64,000 nt of DNA from Ferrithrix thermotolerans DSM 19514 (GTDB lineage: Bacteria > Actinomycetota > Acidimicrobiia > Acidimicrobiales > CAIXPF01). The notes beneath the pieces are model-generated. The model was not told the DNA's origin, searched no databases, and was given only the letters and a program-made list of their open reading frames with translations. Made by a program: the position numbers and the translations under genes. The DNA is taken from NCBI GenBank assembly GCA_945906305.1, contig CAMDQT010000010.1, positions 1 to 64,000 on the forward strand. Reading direction: 5' to 3'. Of the stretch, positions 37,035-46,381 are shown in pieces. Every line of letters starts with the position of its first letter. Position 1 is the first letter of the stretch.

Positions 37035-38467
37035 AGGCCGATGAGATCCGTCGCCGTGGAGTGGTGGAGCTTGCTGCTGCGCTCGACGCCGGCTCGCTTA
37101 CCTCGGTGGAGATGGTGCGTGCTTATCAGGCGGCGGCGGACCGTATCGACCCCCAGACCGGCACCTACCTGAGCCGGTTCGATGACCTCGCGCTCGCGGC
37201 CGCGGAGCAACTCGACTCCGAACGCGCCCAGGGTCGAGTGCGTTCGGTGCTGCACGGGATCCCCCTGGGGGTCAAGGACATTGTGGCCACCCACGAGGGC
37301 CCGACGACGGCGCAGTCCCTCGCTCTCGATCCAGCTTGGGGGGCGGCGGGCGATGGGCCGGTCATGGCGCGGTTACGTGCTGCGGGCGTCATCGTGCTGG
37401 GAAAGACCACCACGATGGAGTTTGCCATCGGCTTTCCCGACCTGCGTCTGCACCGAATCGACGACAGCGCGTCGGAGGCCGCTAAGCCCTTTCCCTTGCC
37501 ACGCAACCCTTGGGGGTTGGACCACTGGCCGGGGGGCTCGTCCTCCGGTACCGCCACCGGCGTCGCCGCCGGGTTGTTCCCGGCCGGGCTCGGTACCGAC
37601 ACTGCCGGCAGCGTGCGCTTGCCTGCGGGGTATTGCGGGGTCACCGGACATAAGCCGACATTCGGACTGGTGGCCAAGAACGGGGTCGTGCCGCTGGGCT
37701 TCAGCTACGACCACATGGGGCCGCTGGCGCGCAGCGCGGCAGATTGCGCCACCTTGCTCAACGTCATGGCGGGTGCTGACCCGGGCGATGACACGACGGT
37801 GCAACGCCCGGCGGAGGATTTCGCGGCGGGCCTGGACCGCGGCGTGGCCGGAATGCGCATCGGCGTAGCTCGATCGGTGACCGTGGATGCGGGTTCGGCT
37901 TCCGACGCGGTGGCCGGCTGCTTCGAGGCGGCGTTGGACGCTTTGCGCGCTGCCGGTGCGGTGCTCGTAGCGGTGCAGTTCCCGCTGTGGGACGAGCTTG
38001 GCGAGTCTTGCTTCAGTGGCTTGTTTGCCGAGGCCTTTGCCTGGCACCGCGACCTGCTGGCTCGCCGTTGGGACGATTATGGGGTGGACACCCGGCGCGG
38101 TATCGCCCAAGGGGCGTTGATCAGCGGCGGCGATTACGTGCAGATCCAACGTTTGCGGACTTTGGGGCGGCGCCGCGTCGCTGAACTGTTCCAGTCGGTG
38201 GATCTGATCGCCACCCCGACGACGGGAACCACGGCCATTCGCTATGGAGCGGACCCCGACCGTGCGGCGCGGCTGCGTACGTTGTACACCCCGCCGTACA
38301 ACTCGCTGGGCTTGCCGGCGATCGCCCTGCCGATGGGTCTCGCCGATTCGATGCCAGCCTCGCTGCAGCTTGCCGGACCGGCGTTCGCCGACGCGGTGGT
38401 GCTGCAGGCTGGGGCCGCCTTCCAACACTTCACCGATTGGCATCTTGCCACCCCCCCGCTTTGGTGA
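37031..38467 (+). CDS. Amidase-signature family amidase
   Basis: The 478-residue enzyme carries the Ser-cisSer-Lys triad of the amidase signature family: Lys82 (GIPLGVKDI), the Gly/Ser-rich loop at 168-173 (GGSSSG) and nucleophile Ser194 (DTAGSVRLPA). Between 136 and 160 it has an unusual insert (FPDLRLHRIDDSASEAAKP). It hydrolyses a carboxamide; the substrate is unknown. ATG 37031 overlaps the stop of the 56-residue ORF upstream. A longer TTG start at 37016 would only run further into that ORF. Confidence 0.93.
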   Translation: MKADEIRRRGVVELAAALDAGSLTSVEMVRAYQAAADRIDPQTGTYLSRFDDLALAAAEQLDSERAQGRVRSVLHGIPLGVKDIVATHEGPTTAQSLALDPAWGAAGDGPVMARLRAAGVIVLGKTTTMEFAIGFPDLRLHRIDDSASEAAKPFPLPRNPWGLDHWPGGSSSGTATGVAAGLFPAGLGTDTAGSVRLPAGYCGVTGHKPTFGLVAKNGVVPLGFSYDHMGPLARSAADCATLLNVMAGADPGDDTTVQRPAEDFAAGLDRGVAGMRIGVARSVTVDAGSASDAVAGCFEAALDALRAAGAVLVAVQFPLWDELGESCFSGLFAEAFAWHRDLLARRWDDYGVDTRRGIAQGALISGGDYVQIQRLRTLGRRRVAELFQSVDLIATPTTGTTAIRYGADPDRAARLRTLYTPPYNSLGLPAIALPMGLADSMPASLQLAGPAFADAVVLQAGAAFQHFTDWHLATPPLW

Positions 38468-38501
38468 GCACTAGACGTCACCATGTAGGAAAGGACCTGC
38501 T

Positions 38502-39176
38502 ATGAGCACCTCGAGGGCCGCCGATGTCGAATTCTTCTGGGACCCGGTCTGTCCCTGGGCCTGGCTCACCTCCCGCTGGGTGGCCGAAGTGGCCACACTG
38601 CGCAACCTCGAGGTCGACTGGCGCTTCATCTGCCTGCGCTTGTTGAACAAGGACAAGGACTACCTCAAGGACTTTCCGGAGGGGTATATCGCGGGCCACG
38701 GCAGCGGCCAGAAGCTGCTGCGGGTAGCGGCGGCCATCCGTGCCGCCGAGGGCTCGGGTTCCATGGGCGAGCTGTACACCCAGTTCGGTGGCGATTTACA
38801 TGTGCGTCGGCGCCGCCACGACATCGTGGACCATTTCGAAGCTGGCTTCCCCGACTACCTCCGCTCGGTCGGCATCGCCGAGCACTACCTCTCCGCCGCC
38901 AACGACCCGGCCTGGGACGAGGTGTTGCAGGCCGAGACCGACGAGGCCCTCAGCCGTACCGGTCGGGATGTCGGCACACCCATCATCAGCTTCGCCCGTG
39001 ACGGGCAAACCTATTCCTTCTTTGGCCCGGTGATCAGCCGGGTCCCGCGGGGTGAGGAGGCGCTGCGATTGTGGGACGCGGTATGGGAAGTGGCGACCTT
39101 CCCCGGTATGGCGGAACTCAAGCGATCCCTTCGCGAAAGGCCGCAACTGGCGGAAAGTCTCGGCGACGGCGCATAG
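38502..39176 (+). CDS. DsbA-like thioredoxin-fold protein, Rv2466c-type, with CPWA active site
   Basis: The 224-residue protein starts with VEFFWDPVCPWAWLTSRWV, like mycothiol-dependent reductase Rv2466c and related DsbA-type proteins. The active-site position is CPWA (Cys17, Ala20), so only the first cysteine is present and a monothiol mechanism with mycothiol is likely if it is a reductase. A GTPIISFARDGQ segment (GTPI holds the cis-Pro) is near residue 164. It lies 34 bases after the amidase on the same strand and may share its transcript. Confidence 0.85.
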   Translation: MSTSRAADVEFFWDPVCPWAWLTSRWVAEVATLRNLEVDWRFICLRLLNKDKDYLKDFPEGYIAGHGSGQKLLRVAAAIRAAEGSGSMGELYTQFGGDLHVRRRRHDIVDHFEAGFPDYLRSVGIAEHYLSAANDPAWDEVLQAETDEALSRTGRDVGTPIISFARDGQTYSFFGPVISRVPRGEEALRLWDAVWEVATFPGMAELKRSLRERPQLAESLGDGA

Positions 39177-39241
39177 CGCTGATCGCGTTCAACCCACCAC
39201 GGTGTAAAACCAGCGGGTGTGATGGCGACCGCGGGCGCGGC

Positions 39242-40276
39242 TCAGGGTGGGCCGAGCAGCATGGTCTCGAGTTCGGCCACCAGCACGGCATACCGTTGGG
39301 GATCCACCCCCCAACTCGGCGGCCGCACCACCATTGAGTCGGCTCGGTCCCAGAGCTTTTCCAGTCGGCCCAAGACGTCATCACGGTCCCCGCACAGCAC
39401 GAACGTGCGGGCCATGGCCTCGGGAACGAGATCGACGCACTCGGCGACGGGCTTGGTGCGTCGGGCTTCGATAAGGCGATCGACCACGTCACCGAACCCG
39501 TGGGCGGCAAAGTACGGCCGATACTGGTCGATGCCACCATAGAAGGCCATGTTGCCCCGGGCGCGACGTACGGCTTGGGCCGGGTCCGTGTCCACCGACG
39601 CGGTCACCCAGAGCTGCAGATGGACCGATGCGGGGTCACGACCGGCGGCGGCCGCACCGCGTGCGAGGGCATCCATGGCCGGGCCGAAGGTCCAGTCCGT
39701 TGACCAAACCGGGTGGCCGATGAGGCCGTCGGCGCTCGACCCTGCGAGCTCACACAGGCGCTCGCGCAATGCCGCGACCCAGATCGGTAGGGGCGCCGAA
39801 CGGGGGGCGAACGTCGGCTCCATGCCGACGAAGTCCAGGTCGTAGTGCCGACCGGGAAAGGGGCTGATTGCTTGCCGGTGCCGGGCGGCGTCGGCCACGT
39901 GGCGGACCACTTCTATCACCTCGGCCAATCGCCCGATCGGCGGCTCGTAGGCGGCACCGAAGTAGCGCTCGGTCCAATACTTCGGTGCCGCGCCGAGGCC
40001 GAGCGTGAACCGTCCGCGGGCGAGGTGGTCGAGGTCGAGCGCGGCGCATGCCGTCTCGAATGGGCTGCGCACGAAAGCCATGACGATGCCTGAAGCCACC
40101 TCGAGCGTGGTCGTCGCCGAGGCCGCGACGGCGAGTTGGGCCCAGGGCGGTCCGTAGACCTGGGTGCCGACAACGCCCCGATAGCCTCGGTCCTCGGCCC
40201 GCCGGGCGGCCTCGGCCACGGTGGTGGCGTCGGCCCCTCGGGGCAGGCCAGTCCAATACGCCCGGTCGGTCCTCAT
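39242..40276 (-). CDS. LLM-class flavin/F420-dependent oxidoreductase
   Basis: A 344-residue luciferase-like monooxygenase fold. Family features are TVAEAARRAEDRGYRGV early, ASATTTLEVASGIVMAFVR, LDHLARGRFTLGLGA (the loop that binds the flavin phosphate), and PLPIWVAALRER in the second half. Actinobacterial members frequently use F420. Substrate unknown. The start ATG 40276 lies divergent from the enoyl-CoA hydratase gene. Confidence 0.88.
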   Translation of the reverse strand: MRTDRAYWTGLPRGADATTVAEAARRAEDRGYRGVVGTQVYGPPWAQLAVAASATTTLEVASGIVMAFVRSPFETACAALDLDHLARGRFTLGLGAAPKYWTERYFGAAYEPPIGRLAEVIEVVRHVADAARHRQAISPFPGRHYDLDFVGMEPTFAPRSAPLPIWVAALRERLCELAGSSADGLIGHPVWSTDWTFGPAMDALARGAAAAGRDPASVHLQLWVTASVDTDPAQAVRRARGNMAFYGGIDQYRPYFAAHGFGDVVDRLIEARRTKPVAECVDLVPEAMARTFVLCGDRDDVLGRLEKLWDRADSMVVRPPSWGVDPQRYAVLVAELETMLLGPP

Positions 40277-40413
40277 CGTGTTCGCCCCTCGTCCACGTCG
40301 CGGCGGCGATGGGTTGGTGCCGGGCGCGGTCGGAGATTACCGCCGCGACGTGGTCGCGGTTGTCCCTCGACGTTGACCGGCGCGCACGGTCAACCTCGGC
40401 CAGACTGGGAACC

Positions 40414-41205
40414 ATGGCTGATGAGGTGCTCTACGACGTGGTTGATGGTGTGGCGACGCTGACTCTGAACCGGCCCGCTCGGCTCAACGCACAAACCACC
40501 GCGATGTTCGAGCTCGCGATGAAGTACCTCGACACGGCGGCCTCGGATCGAGGCGTGCGCGTCGTGGTCGTGACCGGCGCCGGTCGGGCGTTCTCTGCCG
40601 GAGGCGATCTCAGTGTCATGTCCGAACCCGCTGGTGATGAAGTGGCCCCGCGCCCCACCCGGGTGCGGGCCCTACGCGAGCTGACCCGTACCTCGCAGAT
40701 GCTCTACGAGATGCCTAAGGTCACCATCGCCGCTATCAACGGCGCCTGCGCCGGGGGCGGGTTCTCGTGGGCCATGGCATGTGATCTTCGTTACGCCGCA
40801 GTGTCGGCGAAGTTCACGACGGCGTTCGTGAACGCCGGGTTGTCCGGTGATTTTGGGTTGACGTGGTTTCTGCCTCGAACGGTGGGCTCCACCCGAGCCA
40901 AGGAGCTGTTTTTCTTCGGCGACGTGTTCGATGCCGCGCAGGCCAAGGAACTCGGCATCGTGAACGACGTGTTCGACGACGACCAATTGCTGGTGGAGGT
41001 CGCAGCGCGGACCACCCGGCTGGTGGGGAAATCGCCCCGGGCCCTGGCAGGAATCAAGGCCAACTTGAACGAGGGTGGCAACGTGGATCTCGGCCGGCAT
41101 CTCGAGTTCGAGTCGGACCGTCTGATCAGCCTGATCGGCTCGGCGGACAATCGGGAAGCCGCGGCGGCCTTTCTCCAGAAGCGGCCGGCAAAATTCGTGG
41201 ACTGA
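40414..41205 (+). CDS. Enoyl-CoA hydratase/isomerase family protein
   Basis: The 263-residue crotonase-fold protein has the two oxyanion-hole segments AGRAFSAGGDL and INGACAGGGFSWAMACDLRYA. The region that carries the second catalytic Glu in hydratases reads AGLSGDFGLTWFLPRTVG, with Asp/Gly at that place, so isomerase or another crotonase chemistry is possible. ATG 40414 was chosen since the family begins with the EVLYDVVDGVATLTLNRP strand; upstream in-frame codons lie in the divergent promoter region. It is followed by an LLM gene on the same strand. Confidence 0.9.
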   Translation: MADEVLYDVVDGVATLTLNRPARLNAQTTAMFELAMKYLDTAASDRGVRVVVVTGAGRAFSAGGDLSVMSEPAGDEVAPRPTRVRALRELTRTSQMLYEMPKVTIAAINGACAGGGFSWAMACDLRYAAVSAKFTTAFVNAGLSGDFGLTWFLPRTVGSTRAKELFFFGDVFDAAQAKELGIVNDVFDDDQLLVEVAARTTRLVGKSPRALAGIKANLNEGGNVDLGRHLEFESDRLISLIGSADNREAAAAFLQKRPAKFVD

Positions 41206-41300
41206 ACGGTGCGGGGGCGTGAGCAGCCGCGGCCGCTTTCGGCTCGAACACACGCCGTTGCACCCATGAACGGGGCAAGGACGGGTGCTAACTTGCCGCG

Positions 41301-42323
41301 GTGGAGATCGGCTTGCTTTCCCTCGGTGATGTGCTGCCCGACCCGATTGGCGGCACTCTGCCATCTGATGGTCAGCGAACCCGCGCCATCGTGGAGATGG
41401 CGGTAGCGGGGGAGGCGCTCGGCTTTGACCTGGTGCATCTCGGCGAGCATCACGGTAGCGGCTATCAACTGTCCGCTCCGCCGGTCGTGCTCGCTGCTAT
41501 CAGCTCTCGGACCACCACGGTGCGTTTGTCCACCGGGGTGACGCTGGCGGCCAACCTCGATCCGGTGCGTATGGCGGAGGACTACGCCACCCTTGACGGG
41601 CTCAGCGAAGGGCGAGCCGAGATCGTGGCCGGTCGGGGGAGCTACTTCGCTCGTACCTTTGAGTATCTCGGTCAGGATTTCCGCCAGAGTAAGGCGTTGT
41701 TCGCCGAGCACGTCGAGTTGCTGGTGCGCCTCCTGCGGGAGGAGAACGTGAGCCACCCCGGTGGCTTGCGACCGGCGCTCGATGGCTTCACCTCTCGCCC
41801 GCGCCCCGAAGGTCACCTGCCAGTTTGGGTCGGTGGCGGCTCGAGTCGCGATACCCCCGCGCTGGCCGCCCGCCTGGGTCTGCCGCTGATGCTGCCCAGT
41901 GTGTTCGCCCCACCGGAACAGTTCGTGGCGGCGGCGGAGGCCTACCGTGCCGCGTGGGACGCGGCAGGTCATGCTGGCCCGGCGCGGGTCGGCGCCATCT
42001 GCCATTGCCACGTCGGGGCCAGCACCCAAGCGGCCCGACGGACCTTCGAGCCGCACTACCTCCAGTATTGGGCCTGGGTGCAGGACCTCGTTGCTGCCTA
42101 CACCCCCAACGCGCCGCGCCTGGCCTTCGACTTCGACACCATGCTCAACGGCCCCGCCATCTGCGGCAGTGCCCAACAGGTCATCGACCGCGTGGGCCAG
42201 TGGAAGGCCATGTTGGGACTGGACCGGTTCGCCTTCATGTTCGATCTGGGCGGCATGGCGCAGCCCTTGATGCTGGACACGTTGGAGCGTTTCGGCACCG
42301 AGGTGCTACCGGCCATTTCTTGA
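41301..42323 (+). CDS. LLM-class flavin-dependent oxidoreductase
   Basis: A 340-residue luciferase-like protein starting at GTG 41301 with MEIGLLSLGDVLPDP. It shows GFDLVHLGEHH (typical of the alkanal-monooxygenase-like group), VRLSTGVTLAANLDPVRMAEDYATLD, LSEGRAEIVAGRGSY and LPVWVGGGSSRDT. The EHH motif places it nearer FMN-dependent members. Substrate unknown. It lies 95 bases after the enoyl-CoA hydratase gene. Confidence 0.9.
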   Translation: MEIGLLSLGDVLPDPIGGTLPSDGQRTRAIVEMAVAGEALGFDLVHLGEHHGSGYQLSAPPVVLAAISSRTTTVRLSTGVTLAANLDPVRMAEDYATLDGLSEGRAEIVAGRGSYFARTFEYLGQDFRQSKALFAEHVELLVRLLREENVSHPGGLRPALDGFTSRPRPEGHLPVWVGGGSSRDTPALAARLGLPLMLPSVFAPPEQFVAAAEAYRAAWDAAGHAGPARVGAICHCHVGASTQAARRTFEPHYLQYWAWVQDLVAAYTPNAPRLAFDFDTMLNGPAICGSAQQVIDRVGQWKAMLGLDRFAFMFDLGGMAQPLMLDTLERFGTEVLPAIS

Positions 42324-42354
42324 CCTGGCTGCAACCGATCTTGGACCCGATGTC

Positions 42355-42382
42355 GGGCAGGCCACCGAGTGCTGGCCCGCCC
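42355..42382. terminator. Candidate terminator hairpin between convergent genes
   Basis: GGGCAGGCCA (42355-42364) can pair with TGGCCCGCCC (42373-42382), nine pairs with one A-C mismatch and an 8-base loop. It fills the 73-base gap between the convergent LLM and HpaB-family genes. No T-run is present. Confidence 0.4.
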
Positions 42383-42396
42383 TGACGATCGGTTAC

Positions 42397-43782
42397 TCAG
42401 TGAACGTCGTTCTCGCTCATTCCGGCGATGGCCAGGGCCTTACGCTTGGCGAGATCCATGTTGTAGTGGTTTCGAGTCACGATGCGCTGGGCGTAGAGAC
42501 CACCACCGGCTTGGATGTTGGTGACAAACTTCCAACCGCCGTAGGCATCCGCGGTGAGATCGCGGATGGTGTGCATCAGCATGGTGCGATACTCCCCGTC
42601 CGCCGCGCCGGTGGACATGTACTTGCGGGCGAGGTGGCCGACCTCTTCGTTCTCGAGGTCGGCGGGTGCGGGAGCGGTGAGCACCGCACCGCCAGCAATA
42701 TCGTGCACGTGCCGCACGATTTGGTTGTAGTTGGCGGCGGCGTGGAACTTGCCTGCGTTGACGTACAACTCGTTGGGGAACGCCGCGCCCTCAGGGCCGA
42801 TATTGCAGTTGGCGATGGCGGCCTCCAGCGTCGCCCGGATGAGGGTGGCATGGATGATCATCTCGGAGATTTTCTCCTTGACGTGGCTGATGCCGGCGGT
42901 GCCATTGGCCTCGGCTACGAGCTGGGCGAGACCGACGAGCTCGTCGGCCTCGTCTACGAACGCAGAGAGGCCTCCCAGGCGCTCCCACAGCCCGAGGGAG
43001 TGGGCGAAGACCGCAGCGTAGGCGGTTTCCCCATCGAGGAAGATCCGTTCGTTCGGTACGAAGACATCATCGAAAATCACGAAGCCTTCGGGGTAGTGAT
43101 ACCGGGAGGACACCGGGAAGGAACGGGTGTCGTGATGGCGGGGCGCGTAGGTGGTGTTGATGATGCGGACGCCGGGGGAACTCACCGGCACGGAACACGC
43201 GATGGACCATTCCTCCTCTCCGGGTTTCATGGCCTTGGTCGGCATGGTGAGCAGATCGTGCCCGTAGGAGGCGCCGGTGATGTGCAGCTTGGCGCCGCGT
43301 AGCACCACGCCGTCGCGCTGGCGATCCACGACGTGCACATACATGTCGGGGTCGTCCTGCTTGCCGGGGGGACGGCTGCGATCACCCTTGGCGTCGGTAA
43401 TGCATTGGGTGATGCGCACGTCGTTTTTCTGCGCCTCCTCGATGTAGGCGTCCATGCGCTCGATGTACTCGGGCTTGACGCCCGCCATGCGGCCCGACGC
43501 CGTCTTGAGCGTCTGGATGGAGGTCGAGGTGACGTGCGCCATCATCCCGGCGTCGTGCAGCATCGGGATGAGCGCCCGCAGGTCGTCCGCGGAGCGCGGC
43601 ACCCCGAGCAAGGGGCTGGTGGCACCGGGGGTCGGGTCGTAGTACTTGTCGTAGGCGCGGGCGGTGAAATCGGCGGTCTGGCCGAGCAGCGGATGGCTGG
43701 GCAGGTCTGGGACACGCTCACCCTCGAAGTAGGTGAGCCGACCGTCCCGCAGCGACTGCTTGTACTGCTCTCCTGTCAACAT
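42397..43782 (-). CDS. HpaB / 4-hydroxybutyryl-CoA dehydratase superfamily flavoprotein lacking the Fe-S ligands
   Basis: The 461-residue protein has the acyl-CoA-dehydrogenase-like fold of HpaB-type monooxygenases and AbfD-type dehydratases. It shows MLTGEQYKQSLRDGR, TDAKGDRSRPPGKQ (flavin contact loop), GVVLRGAKLHITGA, FDDVFVPNERIFL, HVKEKISEMIIHATL and HDIAGGAVLTAP. Overall form and C-terminus recall AbfD, but only three Cys exist (the first is Cys127) and none lies in the 80-100 region where AbfD has its CxxxC; the His-x6-Cys ligand pair is also absent. It is therefore probably a flavin monooxygenase or flavin-only enzyme. It follows an MFS exporter on the same strand. Confidence 0.85.
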   Translation of the reverse strand: MLTGEQYKQSLRDGRLTYFEGERVPDLPSHPLLGQTADFTARAYDKYYDPTPGATSPLLGVPRSADDLRALIPMLHDAGMMAHVTSTSIQTLKTASGRMAGVKPEYIERMDAYIEEAQKNDVRITQCITDAKGDRSRPPGKQDDPDMYVHVVDRQRDGVVLRGAKLHITGASYGHDLLTMPTKAMKPGEEEWSIACSVPVSSPGVRIINTTYAPRHHDTRSFPVSSRYHYPEGFVIFDDVFVPNERIFLDGETAYAAVFAHSLGLWERLGGLSAFVDEADELVGLAQLVAEANGTAGISHVKEKISEMIIHATLIRATLEAAIANCNIGPEGAAFPNELYVNAGKFHAAANYNQIVRHVHDIAGGAVLTAPAPADLENEEVGHLARKYMSTGAADGEYRTMLMHTIRDLTADAYGGWKFVTNIQAGGGLYAQRIVTRNHYNMDLAKRKALAIAGMSENDVH

Positions 43783-43863
43783 GGTGACCGTTCCCCCGGA
43801 TCTATCTGGCTCGCCACCGCTCCGTCGGAGGGTGCGTCGCCGCTGTGGATGTGGCCTCGCAAC

Positions 43864-45099
43864 CTAGTTCGCGTTGATGGTGCCATCATCGCCAAAGCGG
43901 GTGGCACGCATGAGCACGAGACCGGTGACGATGGTGGCCGCGCCACCGACTCCGACCGCCACTTGCGGCGTGGCGACCTCGGAGATGGCGCTGACGATGA
44001 TGGCGCCCACCGGGGTGGAACCCAGGAACAAGATGGCGTACAGCGCCACCACCCTGGCCCGGAAAGCAGGGTCCGCGACGTGTTGAAGGCGTGTGTTGGT
44101 GGCCGCGACGTACATCGAGGCGAAGAAGCTGGTCAACGCGAGTAGCGGTAAGGCCATCTCGGCGCGGGGCGCGACGGCGACGCCGGTCGCGGCGAGGCCG
44201 AACAACAGCGCCGCACGGCCGATGAGGGCTGCACCGGCGTTGCGTCGGGAGGCCGCGGTGAGCGCGCCGAGCAGGGCACCGGCGCCGCTGACCGAGCCGA
44301 ACGCGGCGAACATGGTGGGACCGGACCCAAAGGTGATGCGGGCGAGCAGGGGAGTGGTGAGCTGCTGGTTGAGGGCGAGGGTGCCGATCACTGCCAGCGC
44401 GGCCAGGGGTAGGCGTACCTCTCGCTCGTGCAGGGCGTAACGCACTCCTTGACGGATCTGCGCCTTGCCCGCGGCCGCCCGTCCCACGGTGAAGAGTTCG
44501 CTGCGGCGAAGCCGCTGCATGGCGATCACCACGGCCAGGAAGGACACCGCATTGACGTACAGACAAGCTGAAGCGCCGATGGTGCCAATCAGCAGGCCGG
44601 CGATAGCGGCGCCGACGAGGCGCGAACTGGTCATGATGGCGCCATTGAGCCCGACCGCGCTGGGCAGATCGGCGGGAGGCACCAGTTCGGCCGCCATTGA
44701 ACTACGGGTCGGGGTCTCGAAGGCGTTGGCGCATCCGCCGAGCAGCGCCATCACCGCCAGCAGCGGCGTGGACTGATGACCGCTGGACACCGCCACGGCG
44801 GTAGCCAGCGCAATCACCGCCGCCGCGCCGTTGGTGAACTGAAGCATGGTCGGCTTGTCCGAGCGGTCCGCAATGGCCCCCGCCCAGGCGCCGAACACCA
44901 GCAGCGGGGTGAACTGCAGCGCGACGATCAGGCCCAGCGACAGCGACGAGTCGCTTTGATGCAGCACGATCCACGCGACGGCGGTGTTCTGGGTCCAGGT
45001 GCCGATGACGGAGAGAACCTGCCCGGTGAAGAACAGCCGGTAATTGCGCACCCGCAAGGCCCGGAACGGGGCTGGTCGATCCCGCCGGCTGATGCGCAC
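43864..45099 (-). CDS. MFS exporter (EntS/MFS_3-like)
   Basis: The 411-residue protein has about twelve helices. After an Arg-rich start (FRALRVRNYRLFFTGQ) comes the pattern of EntS-type exporters: SVIGTWTQNTAVAWIVL, FGAWAGAIADRSDKPTMLQ (motif A, with the DRxxR-like element) and GGCANAFETPTRSSMAAELVP. Exporters of siderophores and drugs share these features. The start is GTG 45099 with only a weak ribosome site. It lies upstream of the HpaB-family gene with 81 bases between, and is divergent from the dehydrogenase at 45212. Confidence 0.87.
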   Translation of the reverse strand: MRISRRDRPAPFRALRVRNYRLFFTGQVLSVIGTWTQNTAVAWIVLHQSDSSLSLGLIVALQFTPLLVFGAWAGAIADRSDKPTMLQFTNGAAAVIALATAVAVSSGHQSTPLLAVMALLGGCANAFETPTRSSMAAELVPPADLPSAVGLNGAIMTSSRLVGAAIAGLLIGTIGASACLYVNAVSFLAVVIAMQRLRRSELFTVGRAAAGKAQIRQGVRYALHEREVRLPLAALAVIGTLALNQQLTTPLLARITFGSGPTMFAAFGSVSGAGALLGALTAASRRNAGAALIGRAALLFGLAATGVAVAPRAEMALPLLALTSFFASMYVAATNTRLQHVADPAFRARVVALYAILFLGSTPVGAIIVSAISEVATPQVAVGVGGAATIVTGLVLMRATRFGDDGTINAN

Positions 45100-45211
45100 C
45101 GGGTCGGTCTAGCACCTTGGTACTGGGCACAGTCGGTAGCGGCATCGTCGCTGGTGCCAATCATGGTTAGGGTGCACGATGCGCCCACGCGCGGTGTCCA
45201 GCGTGGGGACG

Positions 45212-46339
45212 ATGGAGAGGGAACGCCATGCCAACCCGGCGCCGTTCAGCAGGCGGGTCGTGACTGCGGTGCGAAGCCGACCTCGGGTCGCGGTCGTGCC
45301 CGGCGACGGGGCATCGCCGGGCGCCATGGCGGCCACGTTGGACGTGTTGTACGCCGCCGATGTCGACATCGACTTCGACGTGTTGCCCGATGGGGCGGTG
45401 CTGAAGGCGTTGAGCCCCACCGAGCGTGGCGAGGTGGTCCATCCCCGTCTTGATGCCGCCGATTCGGTGCTGCTCGGCTCGACGGGGGGCATCACCCCAG
45501 GTCCGATCTACCTTCGTTACCAGCGCGGCACCTGGGCCAACCTACGGCCGGTGCAGTGGCGGCGGGGGTTTGCCTCTCCCTATGCACAGCCCGAGGGCAT
45601 CGACTATCTGATCGTGCGCGAATGCCATGAGGATCTTTACATCGGCTTCGAAGGTGAATTGGCGACATTGCGGGCGAGCGGCCTGGCTGAAGGTATTCGC
45701 GGGGTGCGCGTCCCTCCCGGTATTGATGGCCGGTATGCGGTGAAGATCATCACCCGTGATTTCACCGAACGTATCGCTCACCGGGCCTGTCAGGAGACCG
45801 TCTCCCGCAAGGCCGCCGGGTACCCGGGACGACTCACCATCGGCGCCAAGACCAACATGCTCACCGTCACCGACCGCTTCTTCGCCGATATCTGCGCCGA
45901 GGTGGGTTCGCAGTACCCGATCGAGGTGGAGACGGTCATCATCGACGACCTCGCTCACCGTCTGGCGCTCCGCCCGCACGATTTCGACGTGGTGGTGCTG
46001 CCCAACCAGTACGGCGACATTCTCGCTGATGGCGGCGCCGGCCAGGTGGGAGGCATGACGCTCACACCATCGGGCTGTTTCGGCGACGACTTCGCCTACT
46101 TCGAGGCGCCACAGGGCGCGCCAGCACCAGCGGATCAGGCTGATGTGGTGAACCCGACGGCGTTGATGCTGGCCGGCGCTTGGCTGTTACGCCATGTGGG
46201 TCAAATCGCCGCCGGGGACCGCGTCGATGCCGCGGTCAGCGCGGTGTACGCCGCGGGTGTGGTGCTTCCCATCGACCAGGGCGGCTCGGCTACCACGGTG
46301 CAATTCGCCGCCGCAGTAATCGAGGCTCTCGGCGGTTGA
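45212..46339 (+). CDS. Isocitrate/isopropylmalate dehydrogenase family protein
   Basis: A 375-residue beta-decarboxylating dehydrogenase. Family motifs are VAVVPGDGASPG (the usual GDGIGPE is altered), WANLRPVQW (substrate Arg), IVRECHEDLYIG (usually RENTEGLY), KTNMLTVTDRFF (catalytic Lys) and NQYGDILADGGAGQVGGM (metal Asp and NAD loop). The variations suggest a 2-hydroxyacid substrate other than isocitrate or isopropylmalate; tartrate-type or homo-acids are possible. The start is uncertain: ATG 45212 is taken, and a GTG nearer the GDG motif is possible. Confidence 0.87.
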   Translation: MERERHANPAPFSRRVVTAVRSRPRVAVVPGDGASPGAMAATLDVLYAADVDIDFDVLPDGAVLKALSPTERGEVVHPRLDAADSVLLGSTGGITPGPIYLRYQRGTWANLRPVQWRRGFASPYAQPEGIDYLIVRECHEDLYIGFEGELATLRASGLAEGIRGVRVPPGIDGRYAVKIITRDFTERIAHRACQETVSRKAAGYPGRLTIGAKTNMLTVTDRFFADICAEVGSQYPIEVETVIIDDLAHRLALRPHDFDVVVLPNQYGDILADGGAGQVGGMTLTPSGCFGDDFAYFEAPQGAPAPADQADVVNPTALMLAGAWLLRHVGQIAAGDRVDAAVSAVYAAGVVLPIDQGGSATTVQFAAAVIEALGG

Positions 46340-46381
46340 AACGCTGAGGGGCCGAACTCGACTCGAGATCGGCCGGTTCGG

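Noticed and set aside
42397-43782. 4-hydroxybutyryl-CoA dehydratase
   Set aside because: All four iron-sulfur ligands are missing, so the dehydratase reaction is not expected.
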